This document shows, in pieces, positions 34,463 through 42,792 of a DNA stretch of 64,000 nt; the first letter of the stretch is position 1; every line of letters begins with the position of its first letter. The notes beneath the pieces are model-generated. The model worked only from the letters and a program-made list of their open reading frames with translations. It made no database searches and had not been told where the DNA came from. Source of the stretch: Solobacterium sp. UBA3691 (GTDB lineage Bacteria > Bacillota_I > Bacilli_A > Erysipelotrichales > Erysipelotrichaceae); NCBI GenBank assembly GCA_002372175.1, contig DFIS01000049.1, positions 78,569 to 142,568 of the forward strand. Direction: 5' to 3'. Both the position numbers and the translations under genes were made by a program.

Positions 34463-36871
34463 ATGAGCGAAGGATATTTAAATGACAGCCCGCAGACTCC
34501 CGATAAGAATCCCGTGAGGAAACCGGAAAGACATAGAAGGAGAAGCAATCATACGGTATTGAATATCGTGCTGACACTGCTCAGCGTACTTGCCAATATC
34601 GGTGTTGTTTTCACACTGTTCAATATTACGCAGTTTTCCGGCATCAGTAAGACGCTGTTCATCGTTATCAATGTGATCGCACTGCTGGTGCTTCTGATCA
34701 GTGATCTTGTGATCATCAATGCCCTGCGGCTGAATAAGAACCTGTACTATATTCTTGGCAGTATCCTGACAGTGATCGCGCTGGCTGTGGGTTCTGCAGG
34801 CACCTATGCAACGATGCGTGTCAACAGGAATATCGACAAGATCACCGGTGAAACGACCCAGGAGAGCATCTCTGCAAGCCTGATCGTCTATACAGGCGAG
34901 GGGGCTGAGCAGATCACCGATGTCGGTCAGCTGGACGGCGGTGTCGTCGGTTTTGCGACAGGCACAAATGCCGGTGAACTCGGCAAGAACCAGATCACAT
35001 CCAGAGGGATCAATGCCTCGTTTGAAGAATATACAGATTATTCTTCGGAACTGATCGCTCTGCTGAACGGAGAGATCGACTGTGCGATCCTGCCGACAAA
35101 CTATGTCAGTATGTTCCAGAACGAAGCCGGTCTGAAGGAGTATCTCTCATCGACTGCTTCGATCCTCGACTTCGAGGAGACATTTACGATCACCAATACA
35201 TCCGGCAGTGACAAGGATATTACCAAGGAACCGTTTACGGTACTGCTGATCGGCAATGCGGACGGCCTCAGTGATACGATGATCCTCTGTTCGGTCAATC
35301 CCATCAGTATGACCGTGACCATGTCTTCCCTGGCCCGTGATTCCTACGTGCCGATCACCTGCTACGGCGGCAATTCCTCCAAGCTGAATGCCAGCCATGC
35401 GGTCAGCAGGGACTGTACGATTGCGACAATCGAGAAGCTGGTAGGGGTCGAGATCGACTACTATGTTGATACAAACTTCCAGGGGGTTGTCGATGTTGTC
35501 GATGCTCTGGGCGGTATCCTGATCAACAGCCCGATCGCTTTTGTCGGTCAGAATGCTTCAGCTGAGCGCGGACATTATACAGTCTATGTACCTGCCGGCG
35601 AGAATACCGTTAACGGTGAGCAGGCTCTGGCCTTTGCCCGTGAGCGCTATAAGTTCTCTACCGGAGATTTTGCCCGTCAGGAACATCAGCAGCAGGTCAT
35701 CAGGGCGATCGTACAGAAACTGATGCGTACAAGAGATCCCAATACATTCCTGAATGTACTGGATGCGGCCGGAAACAATATACAGACGAACCTCTCGGTA
35801 GCACAGATGACCGCCTTCTTCAAGATGGCACTGCAGAAAGCCAATCGCTATTATGACAGTGAACATGTAGAGAATATCTTTGATATCCAGAACTCGCGTG
35901 TCACCGGATATTCTTCGGGTCTCTGGGACGGCAATCTGAAACTTGTATTGTATATCTACCGTCTGTGGCAGGGGTCACTGACCGCAACGAAGAACTTCAT
36001 CAACAGCAATATCAACCTGCAGGCAGCACCGGCAGCCGATACGAAACATGTGAAATGGTCTGTCAACTGGGGTTACTATACACAGCCGACGATCTCCTAT
36101 GAGGTCTATCCGGAAGCCAGAATACCTTCCGATGTACCGCCTGAAGTACTCGAGAATACCGAGGACGGATGCCGTGTACAGGGCAAGTACTGGTATGACG
36201 GTTCATGTCATGACACACCGTTTGTCGAGACAAGCGAAGTCCCGGATGAAAGCACCGAACAGGGCTGTAACATAGCGGGCAAGTACTGGTATGACAACGG
36301 GTGCCATGATGAGCCTAAAGCGACACCTACGCCTAAAGCTACATCCACAGCAGAGACACTGCCGGATAACGAGAATGACTGCCGTGTATACTTCAACAAC
36401 GAAGAAGGACACTGGTATGACGGCAAGTGTCACAGGGAGAAGAGAACGCCGACGCCGGATCCGACATCTTCGCCGGAACCGACCGGAACCCCGGAGGTAA
36501 CGCCGACACCTACACCGACGCCTGATGCAACACCGACACCGACACCGACCGCGGATCCTGCGGCAGCCTGCACGGCCAGCGGCGGTACCTGGGATGGTTC
36601 GACCTGTACCTATCCGCCAAGCCCTGCCGAGCAGTGTGCGCAGAACGGCGGCACCTGGGACGGCAGTACGTGCGTATATCCGCCAAGCCCTGCTGAACAG
36701 TGTGCGCAGAACGGCGGCACCTGGGATGGCAGCACCTGCGTCTATCCGCCGACGCCTGCTGAGCAGTGTGCACAGAACGGCGGTACCTGGGATGGCGCCA
36801 ACTGTGTATATCCGACACCGGTACCGGAACCGACACCCGAACAGACGACAGCGTCTGAACCGGCGGGATAA
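34463..36871 (+). CDS. LytR-CpsA-Psr (LCP) family glycopolymer transferase with extra domains
   Basis: The ATG at 34463 follows AGGAGG by 6 nt. The 802-residue protein has three membrane helices at about 30-125. A segment at about 145-230 (GGVVGFATGTNAGELGK, ELIALLNGEIDCAILPTNYV) resembles solute-binding domains. The LCP domain follows (LIGNADGLSDTMILCSVNP, SLARDSYVPI, GGNSSKLNASHAV, ALAFARERYKFSTGDFARQEHQQQVI). LCP enzymes attach lipid-linked glycopolymers to peptidoglycan. The tail from about residue 560 holds seven C-W-DG-C modules and a Pro-Thr-rich spacer; the last four are near-identical tandem repeats. A terminator follows. Confidence 0.9.
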   Translation: MSEGYLNDSPQTPDKNPVRKPERHRRRSNHTVLNIVLTLLSVLANIGVVFTLFNITQFSGISKTLFIVINVIALLVLLISDLVIINALRLNKNLYYILGSILTVIALAVGSAGTYATMRVNRNIDKITGETTQESISASLIVYTGEGAEQITDVGQLDGGVVGFATGTNAGELGKNQITSRGINASFEEYTDYSSELIALLNGEIDCAILPTNYVSMFQNEAGLKEYLSSTASILDFEETFTITNTSGSDKDITKEPFTVLLIGNADGLSDTMILCSVNPISMTVTMSSLARDSYVPITCYGGNSSKLNASHAVSRDCTIATIEKLVGVEIDYYVDTNFQGVVDVVDALGGILINSPIAFVGQNASAERGHYTVYVPAGENTVNGEQALAFARERYKFSTGDFARQEHQQQVIRAIVQKLMRTRDPNTFLNVLDAAGNNIQTNLSVAQMTAFFKMALQKANRYYDSEHVENIFDIQNSRVTGYSSGLWDGNLKLVLYIYRLWQGSLTATKNFINSNINLQAAPAADTKHVKWSVNWGYYTQPTISYEVYPEARIPSDVPPEVLENTEDGCRVQGKYWYDGSCHDTPFVETSEVPDESTEQGCNIAGKYWYDNGCHDEPKATPTPKATSTAETLPDNENDCRVYFNNEEGHWYDGKCHREKRTPTPDPTSSPEPTGTPEVTPTPTPTPDATPTPTPTADPAAACTASGGTWDGSTCTYPPSPAEQCAQNGGTWDGSTCVYPPSPAEQCAQNGGTWDGSTCVYPPTPAEQCAQNGGTWDGANCVYPTPVPEPTPEQTTASEPAG
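36554..36817 (+). repeat. Four 66-bp tandem repeats in the LCP gene tail
   Basis: Four consecutive 22-codon units (starting at 36554, 36620, 36686 and 36752) encode xPAEQCAQNGGTWDGSTCVYPP; the first is more divergent. Each unit has two Cys residues separated by 11. The second to fourth are nearly identical at the nucleotide level, which points to recent unit duplication and likely copy-number variation between strains. Confidence 0.9.
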
Positions 36872-36879
36872 AGTATAAC

Positions 36880-36914
36880 GAAGAGATCATGCATGTCATG
36901 GTCTCTTCTTTTTG
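36880..36914 (+). terminator. Intrinsic terminator after the LCP gene
   Basis: GAAGAGATCATG pairs with CATGGTCTCTTC (12 bp, one G-U) around a CATGT loop and is followed by TTTTTG. It starts 8 nt after the LCP stop codon. Confidence 0.8.
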
Positions 36915-36933
36915 TTAGGATAAGCATGGGTTA

Positions 36934-36960
36934 TGGTATGATATATAAAACGACCGGAGG
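36934..36960 (+). promoter_or_regulatory. Extended -10 and ribosome-binding site of the rmlA operon
   Basis: TGG-TATGAT (hexamer 36937-36942) is followed by CGGAGG at 36955-36960, 4 nt before the ATG at 36965. It drives the four-gene nucleotide-sugar operon. Confidence 0.55.
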
Positions 36961-36964
36961 GCTT

Positions 36965-37873
36965 ATGAAAGGCATTATTCTTGCGGGAGGCAGCGGCACC
37001 CGTTTATATCCTTTGACGAAAGTTACATCTAAACAATTATTACCGATCTATGATAAACCGATGATCTATTATCCTCTCAGCACACTGATGCTGGCAGGTA
37101 TCAAAGATATTCTGATCATTTCCACACCGGTGGATCTGCCGAATTTTGAGCGTCTTCTTCGGGACGGTTCACAGTTCGGCGTTAATTTCTCTTATAAAGT
37201 GCAGGAGAGTCCTGACGGACTGGCGCAGGCTTTTATGTTGGGCAAGGAATTCATCGGTGATGATAATGTATGTCTGATCCTTGGTGATAATATCTTCTAC
37301 GGCAATCATTTCGGTTCAATGCTGAAAAGGGCTGTCAGTGAAGTCGAAGAGACGGGCGGAGCCATGATCTTCGGCAAATATGTCAGCGATCCCGAAAGAT
37401 TCGGAGTTGCGGAGTTTGACAGCGAAGGCAAGGTAATATCACTGGAAGAGAAGCCTGAACATCCGAAATCCAACTATGCTGTTGTCGGTCTGTACTTCTA
37501 TGACAACAATGTCGTAAAGTATGCGGAGACCCTGAAGCCTTCCGCCCGCGGCGAATACGAGATCACGGATCTGAACCGGATCTACCTGGAGAAAGGCGCA
37601 CTGGATATGACGGTCTTCGGCAGGGGCTTTGCGTGGCTTGATACGGGAACGATCGAATCTCTGGCAGAGGCCAGTGACTATGTCAAGCTGGTGGAGCAGG
37701 TACAGGGCATCAAGATCTCGGTACCTGAAGAGATCGCATTCTATAACAAATGGATCGATGAAAAACAGCTGATCGAAGCTGCTGAAAGCTATGGTAAGAG
37801 TCCGTACGGAGCACATCTGAGAAATATTGCGTCCGGCAGTGTACAGACTACCTATAACAAGAAAGGGCGTTAG
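36965..37873 (+). CDS. rmlA: Glucose-1-phosphate thymidylyltransferase
   Basis: The 302-residue protein matches RmlA across its length: KGIILAGGSGTRLYPLTKVTSKQLLPIYDKPMIYYPLSTLMLAGI, LGDNIFYG, EKPEHPKSNYAVVGLYFYD and AWLDTGTIESLAEAS. It makes dTDP-glucose from dTTP and glucose 1-phosphate. An upstream in-frame extension to 36893 lies within the terminator and promoter and was rejected; the ATG at 36965 has a strong site. The next gene starts 1 nt after its stop. rmlC and rmlD are not present in the window. Confidence 0.95.
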   Translation: MKGIILAGGSGTRLYPLTKVTSKQLLPIYDKPMIYYPLSTLMLAGIKDILIISTPVDLPNFERLLRDGSQFGVNFSYKVQESPDGLAQAFMLGKEFIGDDNVCLILGDNIFYGNHFGSMLKRAVSEVEETGGAMIFGKYVSDPERFGVAEFDSEGKVISLEEKPEHPKSNYAVVGLYFYDNNVVKYAETLKPSARGEYEITDLNRIYLEKGALDMTVFGRGFAWLDTGTIESLAEASDYVKLVEQVQGIKISVPEEIAFYNKWIDEKQLIEAAESYGKSPYGAHLRNIASGSVQTTYNKKGR

Positions 37874-37874
37874 G

Positions 37875-38765
37875 ATGAGAGTGATCTTCCTTGGCTGCGG
37901 ATATCTGGGATATAACCTGGATGTTCGTCTGCAGGATAAATATGATGTGGAGATGTGGGGAATACAGAGTCCCTATGTTGAACGTCTTTCACAGTTTACG
38001 GAAGTCAATGCTTTTGATCCTGAGGCTTTGTCCAAGCTGGATGTTGAGGATGCCGTGATCATTGATACCGTGGCGCTGGTGGCGAACAATGCCCATACGG
38101 ATGATGATGAGCAGGCACTGCAGGAAGTTGAGAACAAGTACAGGGCGCTGCTGGATGTACTGAAACGCGGGAAAGCCAGAAGATTCATCTACTTTTCAAG
38201 CGGCGGCACCATCTACGGCGACAGTGACAGACCGATCAGTGAAGATGCGCCGATCGATCCGATCTCTCTGTATGCACGCAGTAAGGCACGTACGGAGAAG
38301 CTGATCCGGGAATCCGGGATCGATTACCTGATCCTCAGGCTGTCCAATCCCTACGGCGGATATCAGCTGAAAGGCAAGAGCCAGGGTGTGATTCCGATCC
38401 TGATCAACAAGGCACTGGATGATGAGGTCTTTGAGATGTGGACGGACAGTTCCACGGTGCGGGATTATTTCTACATTGATGATCTGGCGGAAGCGATCTG
38501 CAGACTGATCGGGCAGGATATCTCCGGTGAGACGATCAACGTCGGCAGTCATGTCGGTACATCGCTGCAGGAAGTGATCGATCTCGTGGAAGCGAAGACC
38601 GGAAAGAAGGTACGCATCGTGCGTAAGGAAAGCAATGTACATATCGTACAGTCGATCATCCTGAATACGGATAAACTGTACAGACTGTGCGGTTATGTAC
38701 CGGATACACCGTTAACATACGGTATACAGGAAGAAGTAAAGAGAATACTGGAGGAGCGAGAATGA
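37875..38765 (+). CDS. SDR-family dTDP-sugar reductase/epimerase, possibly Fcf1-like
   Basis: The 296-residue extended SDR protein starts RVIFLGCGYLGYNLDVRL. It has IYFSSGGTIYGDSDRPISED, the catalytic Tyr-Lys in LYARSKARTEKL, and LRLSNPYGGYQ. It lies between rmlA and rmlB and overlaps rmlB by 4 nt, so its substrate is probably the dTDP-4-keto-6-deoxyglucose made by RmlB. With a glf-like gene next, the order parallels the D-fucofuranose pathway (Fcf1 = 4-keto reductase). Reduction to another 6-deoxyhexose, or 4-epimerisation, is also possible. Confidence 0.65.
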   Translation: MRVIFLGCGYLGYNLDVRLQDKYDVEMWGIQSPYVERLSQFTEVNAFDPEALSKLDVEDAVIIDTVALVANNAHTDDDEQALQEVENKYRALLDVLKRGKARRFIYFSSGGTIYGDSDRPISEDAPIDPISLYARSKARTEKLIRESGIDYLILRLSNPYGGYQLKGKSQGVIPILINKALDDEVFEMWTDSSTVRDYFYIDDLAEAICRLIGQDISGETINVGSHVGTSLQEVIDLVEAKTGKKVRIVRKESNVHIVQSIILNTDKLYRLCGYVPDTPLTYGIQEEVKRILEERE

Positions 38766-39784
38766 AAATACTGGTTACAGGCGGAGCAGGCTTTATCGGC
38801 GGGAATTACTGTCTGAAGATGACGGAGAAGTATCCCGAAGATACATTTGTATGTCTGGATCTGCTGACTTATGCAGGGAATCTGGAAACTCTGGCACCGA
38901 TCATGGACCGGGAGAATTTCCGCTTTGTCAAAGGCGATATCCGTGACCGTGCCTTCATTGATGAACTGTTTGCACAGGAGAAGTTCGATGTCGTGATCAA
39001 CTTTGCGGCAGAGACACATGTAGACCGCTCGGTGGAAGAACCGGATGTGTTCGTATCCACCAATGTCATGGGTGTACAGGTGCTTCTCGATGCCTGCAGA
39101 AAGCATGTTGTCAAACGTTTTCATCAGGTAAGCACGGACGAAGTTTACGGTGATCTGCCGCTGGACAGACCGGATCTGTTATTCACGGAGACGACACCTC
39201 TGCATGCGTCTTCCCCGTATTCGGCATCCAAGGCAGGTGCTGATCTGCTGGTGCTGGCATACTATCGGACATTCAAGCTGCCGGTGACGATCTCCCGCTG
39301 TTCAAATAACTACGGACCGTATCAGTTCCCGGAGAAGCTGATCCCGCTGATGGTCTCAAGAGCCATGGCTGATCAGTCGCTTCCTGTGTACGGTGAAGGT
39401 CTGAATGTCAGAGACTGGCTCCATGTCTATGATCACAATACAGCGATCGATCTGATCGTCAGAAAGGGCAGAGTCGGCGAAGTATACAATATCGGCGGTC
39501 ATAACGAGAAAGCCAATATTGAAGTAGTGAAGACGATCCTGAAGCAGCTTGGCAAGCCGGAATCGCTGATCCACTATGTCAAGGACAGACCCGGACATGA
39601 TCTGCGCTATGCGATGGATCCGACCAAGCTGGTTACGGAACTGGGATGGCAGCCGGAGTATAACTTCGATACCGGTATGGCCCAGACGATCACCTGGTAT
39701 GTGGAAAACAGAGGCTGGTGGGAGCATATCCTTTCCGGAGATTATAAAGAATACTACGCAAAGATGTATAAGGACAGACAGTGA
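38762..39784 (+). CDS. rmlB: dTDP-glucose 4,6-dehydratase
   Basis: The start at 38762 overlaps the SDR stop codon. The 340-residue protein has LVTGGAGFIGGNYCLKM, DLLTYAGNLETL, NFAAETHVDRSVEEP, VSTDEVYGDLP, the catalytic YSASKAGAD and SNNYGPYQFPEKLIPLM. These identify RmlB, which converts dTDP-glucose to dTDP-4-keto-6-deoxyglucose. The glf-like start codon overlaps its stop by one base. Confidence 0.95.
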   Translation: MKILVTGGAGFIGGNYCLKMTEKYPEDTFVCLDLLTYAGNLETLAPIMDRENFRFVKGDIRDRAFIDELFAQEKFDVVINFAAETHVDRSVEEPDVFVSTNVMGVQVLLDACRKHVVKRFHQVSTDEVYGDLPLDRPDLLFTETTPLHASSPYSASKAGADLLVLAYYRTFKLPVTISRCSNNYGPYQFPEKLIPLMVSRAMADQSLPVYGEGLNVRDWLHVYDHNTAIDLIVRKGRVGEVYNIGGHNEKANIEVVKTILKQLGKPESLIHYVKDRPGHDLRYAMDPTKLVTELGWQPEYNFDTGMAQTITWYVENRGWWEHILSGDYKEYYAKMYKDRQ

Positions 39785-40956
39785 TGAGCAGGTATGATGT
39801 GATCATCGCCGGTGCCGGATATGCAGGAAGTACGGCAGCCCGTGTGCTGGCGGAAAACGGAAAGAAAGTACTGATCCTGGAAAAGAGAGATCATATCGGC
39901 GGCAATGCCTACGATTATATCGATCAGAACCAGGTCAGAAGACATGAGTACGGGCCTCATCTTTTCCATACGTCTTCAAAGAAGGCTGTAGAGTTTCTTT
40001 CCCGGTTTACAGACTGGTATCCCTATGAGCACAGAGTTCTTGGCTATATCGAAGGCAAACTGGTGCCGATCCCGTTTAATCTGACTTCCATTGAAGAGAT
40101 CTTTGAACCTGAGAAGGCGGAGCATCTGAAACAGGTGCTGATCGATACATACGGTATGGAAACGAAAGTACCGATCCTGAAGTTAAGAGAGAATGATGAT
40201 CCGGATATCCGTGAGCTGGCAGAGTTTATCTACGAGCATGTCTTCAAATACTACACGATGAAGCAGTGGGGATATACGGTGGAGGAGATCGATCCGGCAG
40301 TGACGGGACGTGTTCCTGTGCATGTATCGTTTGATGACAGATACTTCCAGGACAGCTTCCAGCAGATGCCGGAAGAGGGCTTTACACCGATGTTTGAGAA
40401 GATGCTTGATCATGAGAATATTGAGGTCAGGCTGGGTGTCAATGCTCTGGATCATGTTCATGTTTCGGCTGAAAAGGGTGAGATCACCTTTGAAGGAGAA
40501 GTGTTTGACGGTATCTTCATCTATACCGGTATCGTGGATGAACTGTTTGGCTACTGTCTCGGGGAACTGCCTTACCGCAGTCTCTGGTTCGATGTACAGA
40601 CACAGGAAGGGACTTTCCAGCCCGTTGGTACGGTCAATTATCCGACCCCGGAGAAAGTTCATCCTTACACGAGGATCACCGAATATAAGCATATGATGGC
40701 CTCTGAGGGCATGCCGAAGACAACGATCGCTGTCGAGTATCCGTTTGTGTACGGGAAGGACAGCGAAAAGGGAAATATTCCGTACTATCCTGTCTTTACG
40801 GATGAAAGCAGAAAGGCCTATGAAGCGTATGTAGAACTGGCGGACAAGGTCCCCGGTCTGTATCTGCTGGGCAGGCTTGCGGAGTACCGTTACTACAACA
40901 TGGATGCGATCACGGAGCGGGCTGTAAGCTTTGCGGAAGAGCTTCTGAAGAAGTAA
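39784..40956 (+). CDS. UDP-galactopyranose mutase family protein (Glf or Fcf2-like)
   Basis: The 390-residue flavoprotein has the FAD motif VIIAGAGYAGSTAARVL, EKRDHIGGNAYDYID, YGPHLFHTSSKKAVEFLSRF, and the C-terminal LLGRLAEYRYYNMDAITERAV. Its family interconverts pyranose and furanose forms of nucleotide sugars, normally UDP-galactose. In this dTDP-sugar operon the substrate may instead be dTDP-D-fucose, as for Fcf2, a Glf homologue. Sequence motifs alone do not decide between the two. It ends the operon and is followed by a terminator. Confidence 0.88.
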   Translation: MSRYDVIIAGAGYAGSTAARVLAENGKKVLILEKRDHIGGNAYDYIDQNQVRRHEYGPHLFHTSSKKAVEFLSRFTDWYPYEHRVLGYIEGKLVPIPFNLTSIEEIFEPEKAEHLKQVLIDTYGMETKVPILKLRENDDPDIRELAEFIYEHVFKYYTMKQWGYTVEEIDPAVTGRVPVHVSFDDRYFQDSFQQMPEEGFTPMFEKMLDHENIEVRLGVNALDHVHVSAEKGEITFEGEVFDGIFIYTGIVDELFGYCLGELPYRSLWFDVQTQEGTFQPVGTVNYPTPEKVHPYTRITEYKHMMASEGMPKTTIAVEYPFVYGKDSEKGNIPYYPVFTDESRKAYEAYVELADKVPGLYLLGRLAEYRYYNMDAITERAVSFAEELLKK

Positions 40957-40982
40957 AAACAGATCAGAATATTGTATGAATG

Positions 40983-41007
40983 AAGGACTGCAGGGCAGTC
41001 CTTTTTA
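40983..41007 (+). terminator. Intrinsic terminator after the rml/glf operon
   Basis: AAGGACTGC and GCAGTCCTT form a 9-bp stem with an AGG loop followed by TTT. It marks the end of the polysaccharide region. Confidence 0.8.
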
Positions 41008-41058
41008 AGTGCGAAAAAAGTTTGCTAAACAACCCGAAAGGTATTGAGTTTTACGCTG

Positions 41059-41106
41059 AAAGTGGTAGACTTGTGGTATAAAGTGATTGAAAGTGGCGGA
41101 AAGTGG
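41059..41106 (+). promoter_or_regulatory. MraZ operator: AAAGTG box array overlapping the mraZ promoter
   Basis: AAAGTG boxes start at 41059, 41080, 41090 and 41100, and a degenerate one (ACTTGTGG) near 41069 fills the gap, giving a period of 10-11 bp. The extended -10 TGG-TATAAA (41074-41082) lies inside the array, so bound MraZ would block RNA polymerase. MraZ proteins of Mollicutes bind direct AAAGTG repeats of the same spacing. Autoregulation of the division operon is expected. Confidence 0.8.
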
Positions 41107-41116
41107 GGGATCCGAG

Positions 41117-41548
41117 ATGTTCATGGGTGAGTTCAGACACAGTCTGGACGCAAAAAACCGACTGATCATTCCTGCCCGCATGCGTGAAGACCTGGGGGAT
41201 TCCTTCGTTGTGACCTCAGGGCTGGACGGCTGTCTTACGGTTTACACGATGGAACACTGGGAGCGTATCATTGAAGGTCTCTCCAGACTTCCTTCAACAA
41301 AACGTGAAGCCAGGCAGTATATCCGTCATATCACTTCCAAGGCTACGGAGTGTTCGTTTGATTCCCAGGGGCGCATCCAGTTACCGCAGAATCTGGTCAC
41401 AGCTGCCGGCATCATGAAAAAATGTGCCGTTATCGGGGCTGCTGATCATGTCGAGATCTGGGCGGAGGAAAAGTGGGATACATACGACGCTGAGATCGCT
41501 GCCTCCTTCGAGGAAGCGGCCGAAAATCTGACGGAGTACATTGCCTGA
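41117..41548 (+). CDS. mraZ: Transcriptional regulator of the division/wall cluster
   Basis: The ATG at 41117 gives MFMGEFRHSLDAKNRLIIPARMREDLG, the canonical MraZ start; an upstream TTG would overlap the operator. The 143-residue protein has two AbrB-like SpoVT halves, the second beginning ECSFDSQGRIQLPQNLVTAAGI. It lies 10 nt after the operator array with GGGGGA as ribosome-binding site and shares one base with rsmH. It is expected to form a ring-shaped oligomer and repress its own operon. Confidence 0.95.
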   Translation: MFMGEFRHSLDAKNRLIIPARMREDLGDSFVVTSGLDGCLTVYTMEHWERIIEGLSRLPSTKREARQYIRHITSKATECSFDSQGRIQLPQNLVTAAGIMKKCAVIGAADHVEIWAEEKWDTYDAEIAASFEEAAENLTEYIA

Positions 41549-42477
41549 TGGAACATGTAAGTGTTCTGCTCAGGGAGACCGTCGACCTGTTAAATGTAAG
41601 ACCTGAGGGGATCTACTGTGATGCAACTTTGGGAAGAGGGGGACATACCCGCTGTCTGGCAGAGAAGCTCACGACGGGGAAGATCTATGCTATCGATAAA
41701 GATGCACAGGCAATTGAAGAGTCGAAGGTGAACCTGAAATCATTCGAAGACAGGGTCACCTTCATTCATGGAGATTTCCGGGATATACGATCTCTGCTGG
41801 AAAACGCAGGGGTACGGAAGCTGAACGGACTGATGATGGATCTGGGTGTCAGTTCCCCGCAGTTCGATGATCCCGAGAGGGGCTTCAGCTACCGCTACGA
41901 TGCCCGGCTGGATATGCGGATGGACCGCAGTCAGGAAAAGACAGCCTACATGGTTGTCAATACATACACCGAGAAAGATCTGATCCGTATCCTGCGGGAA
42001 TACGGTGAAGAAAGATACGCACCGCTGATTGCCAGAGCGATCGTCAGACAGCGACAGACGCAGCCGATCAGCACCACTTACGAGCTTACGGATGTGATCC
42101 GCAGTGCTCTTCCCGAAAGAGAACTGCACAAGAAAGGACATCCGGCCAAGCAGACCTTCCAGGCACTCAGGATCGAAGTTAACGATGAACTGACAGCCCT
42201 GAAGGAAGGCCTTCAGGATGCACTGTCAATGCTTGACCACGGCGGCAGATGCGCTGTCATCACGTTCCATTCCCTCGAGGACAGGATCGTGAAAAGAATG
42301 TTTAAAGATTTGTCAACTGCTCCATTTGCGGATCCCAGGCTGCCGCTGAAGGAGACGCAGATGGAGCAGGCCTCCTTCTCTCTGGTCACCCGCAAACCGG
42401 TGACAGCAGATGAAGAAGAACTGGAAGAAAACCACCGATCACACAGTGCCAAACTGAGAGTTATAGAAAGGATCTGA
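41548..42477 (+). CDS. rsmH: 16S rRNA (cytosine1402-N4)-methyltransferase
   Basis: The 309-residue protein starts EHVSVLLRETVDLLNVRPEGIYCDATLGRGGHTRCLAEKL, and continues with GLMMDLGVSSPQFDDPERGFSYRYDARLDMRMD and the C-terminal VITFHSLEDRIVKRMF and SHSAKLRVIERI. These are diagnostic of RsmH (MraW). It methylates C1402 of 16S rRNA. The usual dcw-cluster position between mraZ and ftsL is kept. Confidence 0.97.
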   Translation: MEHVSVLLRETVDLLNVRPEGIYCDATLGRGGHTRCLAEKLTTGKIYAIDKDAQAIEESKVNLKSFEDRVTFIHGDFRDIRSLLENAGVRKLNGLMMDLGVSSPQFDDPERGFSYRYDARLDMRMDRSQEKTAYMVVNTYTEKDLIRILREYGEERYAPLIARAIVRQRQTQPISTTYELTDVIRSALPERELHKKGHPAKQTFQALRIEVNDELTALKEGLQDALSMLDHGGRCAVITFHSLEDRIVKRMFKDLSTAPFADPRLPLKETQMEQASFSLVTRKPVTADEEELEENHRSHSAKLRVIERI

Positions 42478-42482
42478 TCACC

Positions 42483-42791
42483 ATGGCTAAAATCGTAAGA
42501 ACAAAAAGAAGAAAGAAATTTAAACTGATGACTTTCGCGTTTACATTCTTTGTCTTTTCCGGACTCTGCTTCCTTGCAAGTTCACTGTTCTTACGTACCT
42601 ACAATAACTCTCTGAGCTCCAGAAAACAGGCTATCGAAGCACAGATTGCCGCTGTTGAAGTCGAAAACAATGCCGTCAAGGTAGAAATACAGCAGCTGAT
42701 CACGAAGGACCGTGTCGATAATATTGCCGATGAGAACGGACTTCGTCTGGATCAGAACAGCATCGTAGCGATCGCTTCCGCAGGAGAATAG
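42483..42791 (+). CDS. ftsL: Cell division protein FtsL-like
   Basis: The 102-residue protein has a basic cytoplasmic N-terminus (KIVRTKRRKKFK), one membrane helix (MTFAFTFFVFSGLCFLASSLFL) and a short extracellular coiled-coil segment (SLSSRKQAIEAQIAAVEVENNAVKVEIQQLI) followed by VDNIADENGL. That is the FtsL/DivIC septum-protein plan, and it lies between rsmH and a class B PBP gene as FtsL does. Direct sequence similarity of FtsL proteins is low, so position is part of the evidence. Confidence 0.85.
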   Translation: MAKIVRTKRRKKFKLMTFAFTFFVFSGLCFLASSLFLRTYNNSLSSRKQAIEAQIAAVEVENNAVKVEIQQLITKDRVDNIADENGLRLDQNSIVAIASAGE

Positions 42792-42792
42792 A

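Noticed and set aside
33712..34548. A 278-codon minus-strand frame over the unknown anchored protein
   Set aside because: The plus-strand gene has a strong ribosome-binding site, a coherent membrane helix and correct operon spacing; the minus frame has none of these.
36554..36817. CRISPR-like array
   Set aside because: The 66-bp units are contiguous, in frame and coding, without spacers.
4358..40956. LPS O-antigen locus of a Gram-negative organism
   Set aside because: The neighbouring ComN, UPF0154, T-box, LCP, TagGH-type exporter, YfhO/CsbB and PASTA PBP all indicate a Gram-positive cell; names such as O-antigen ligase reflect family similarity only.
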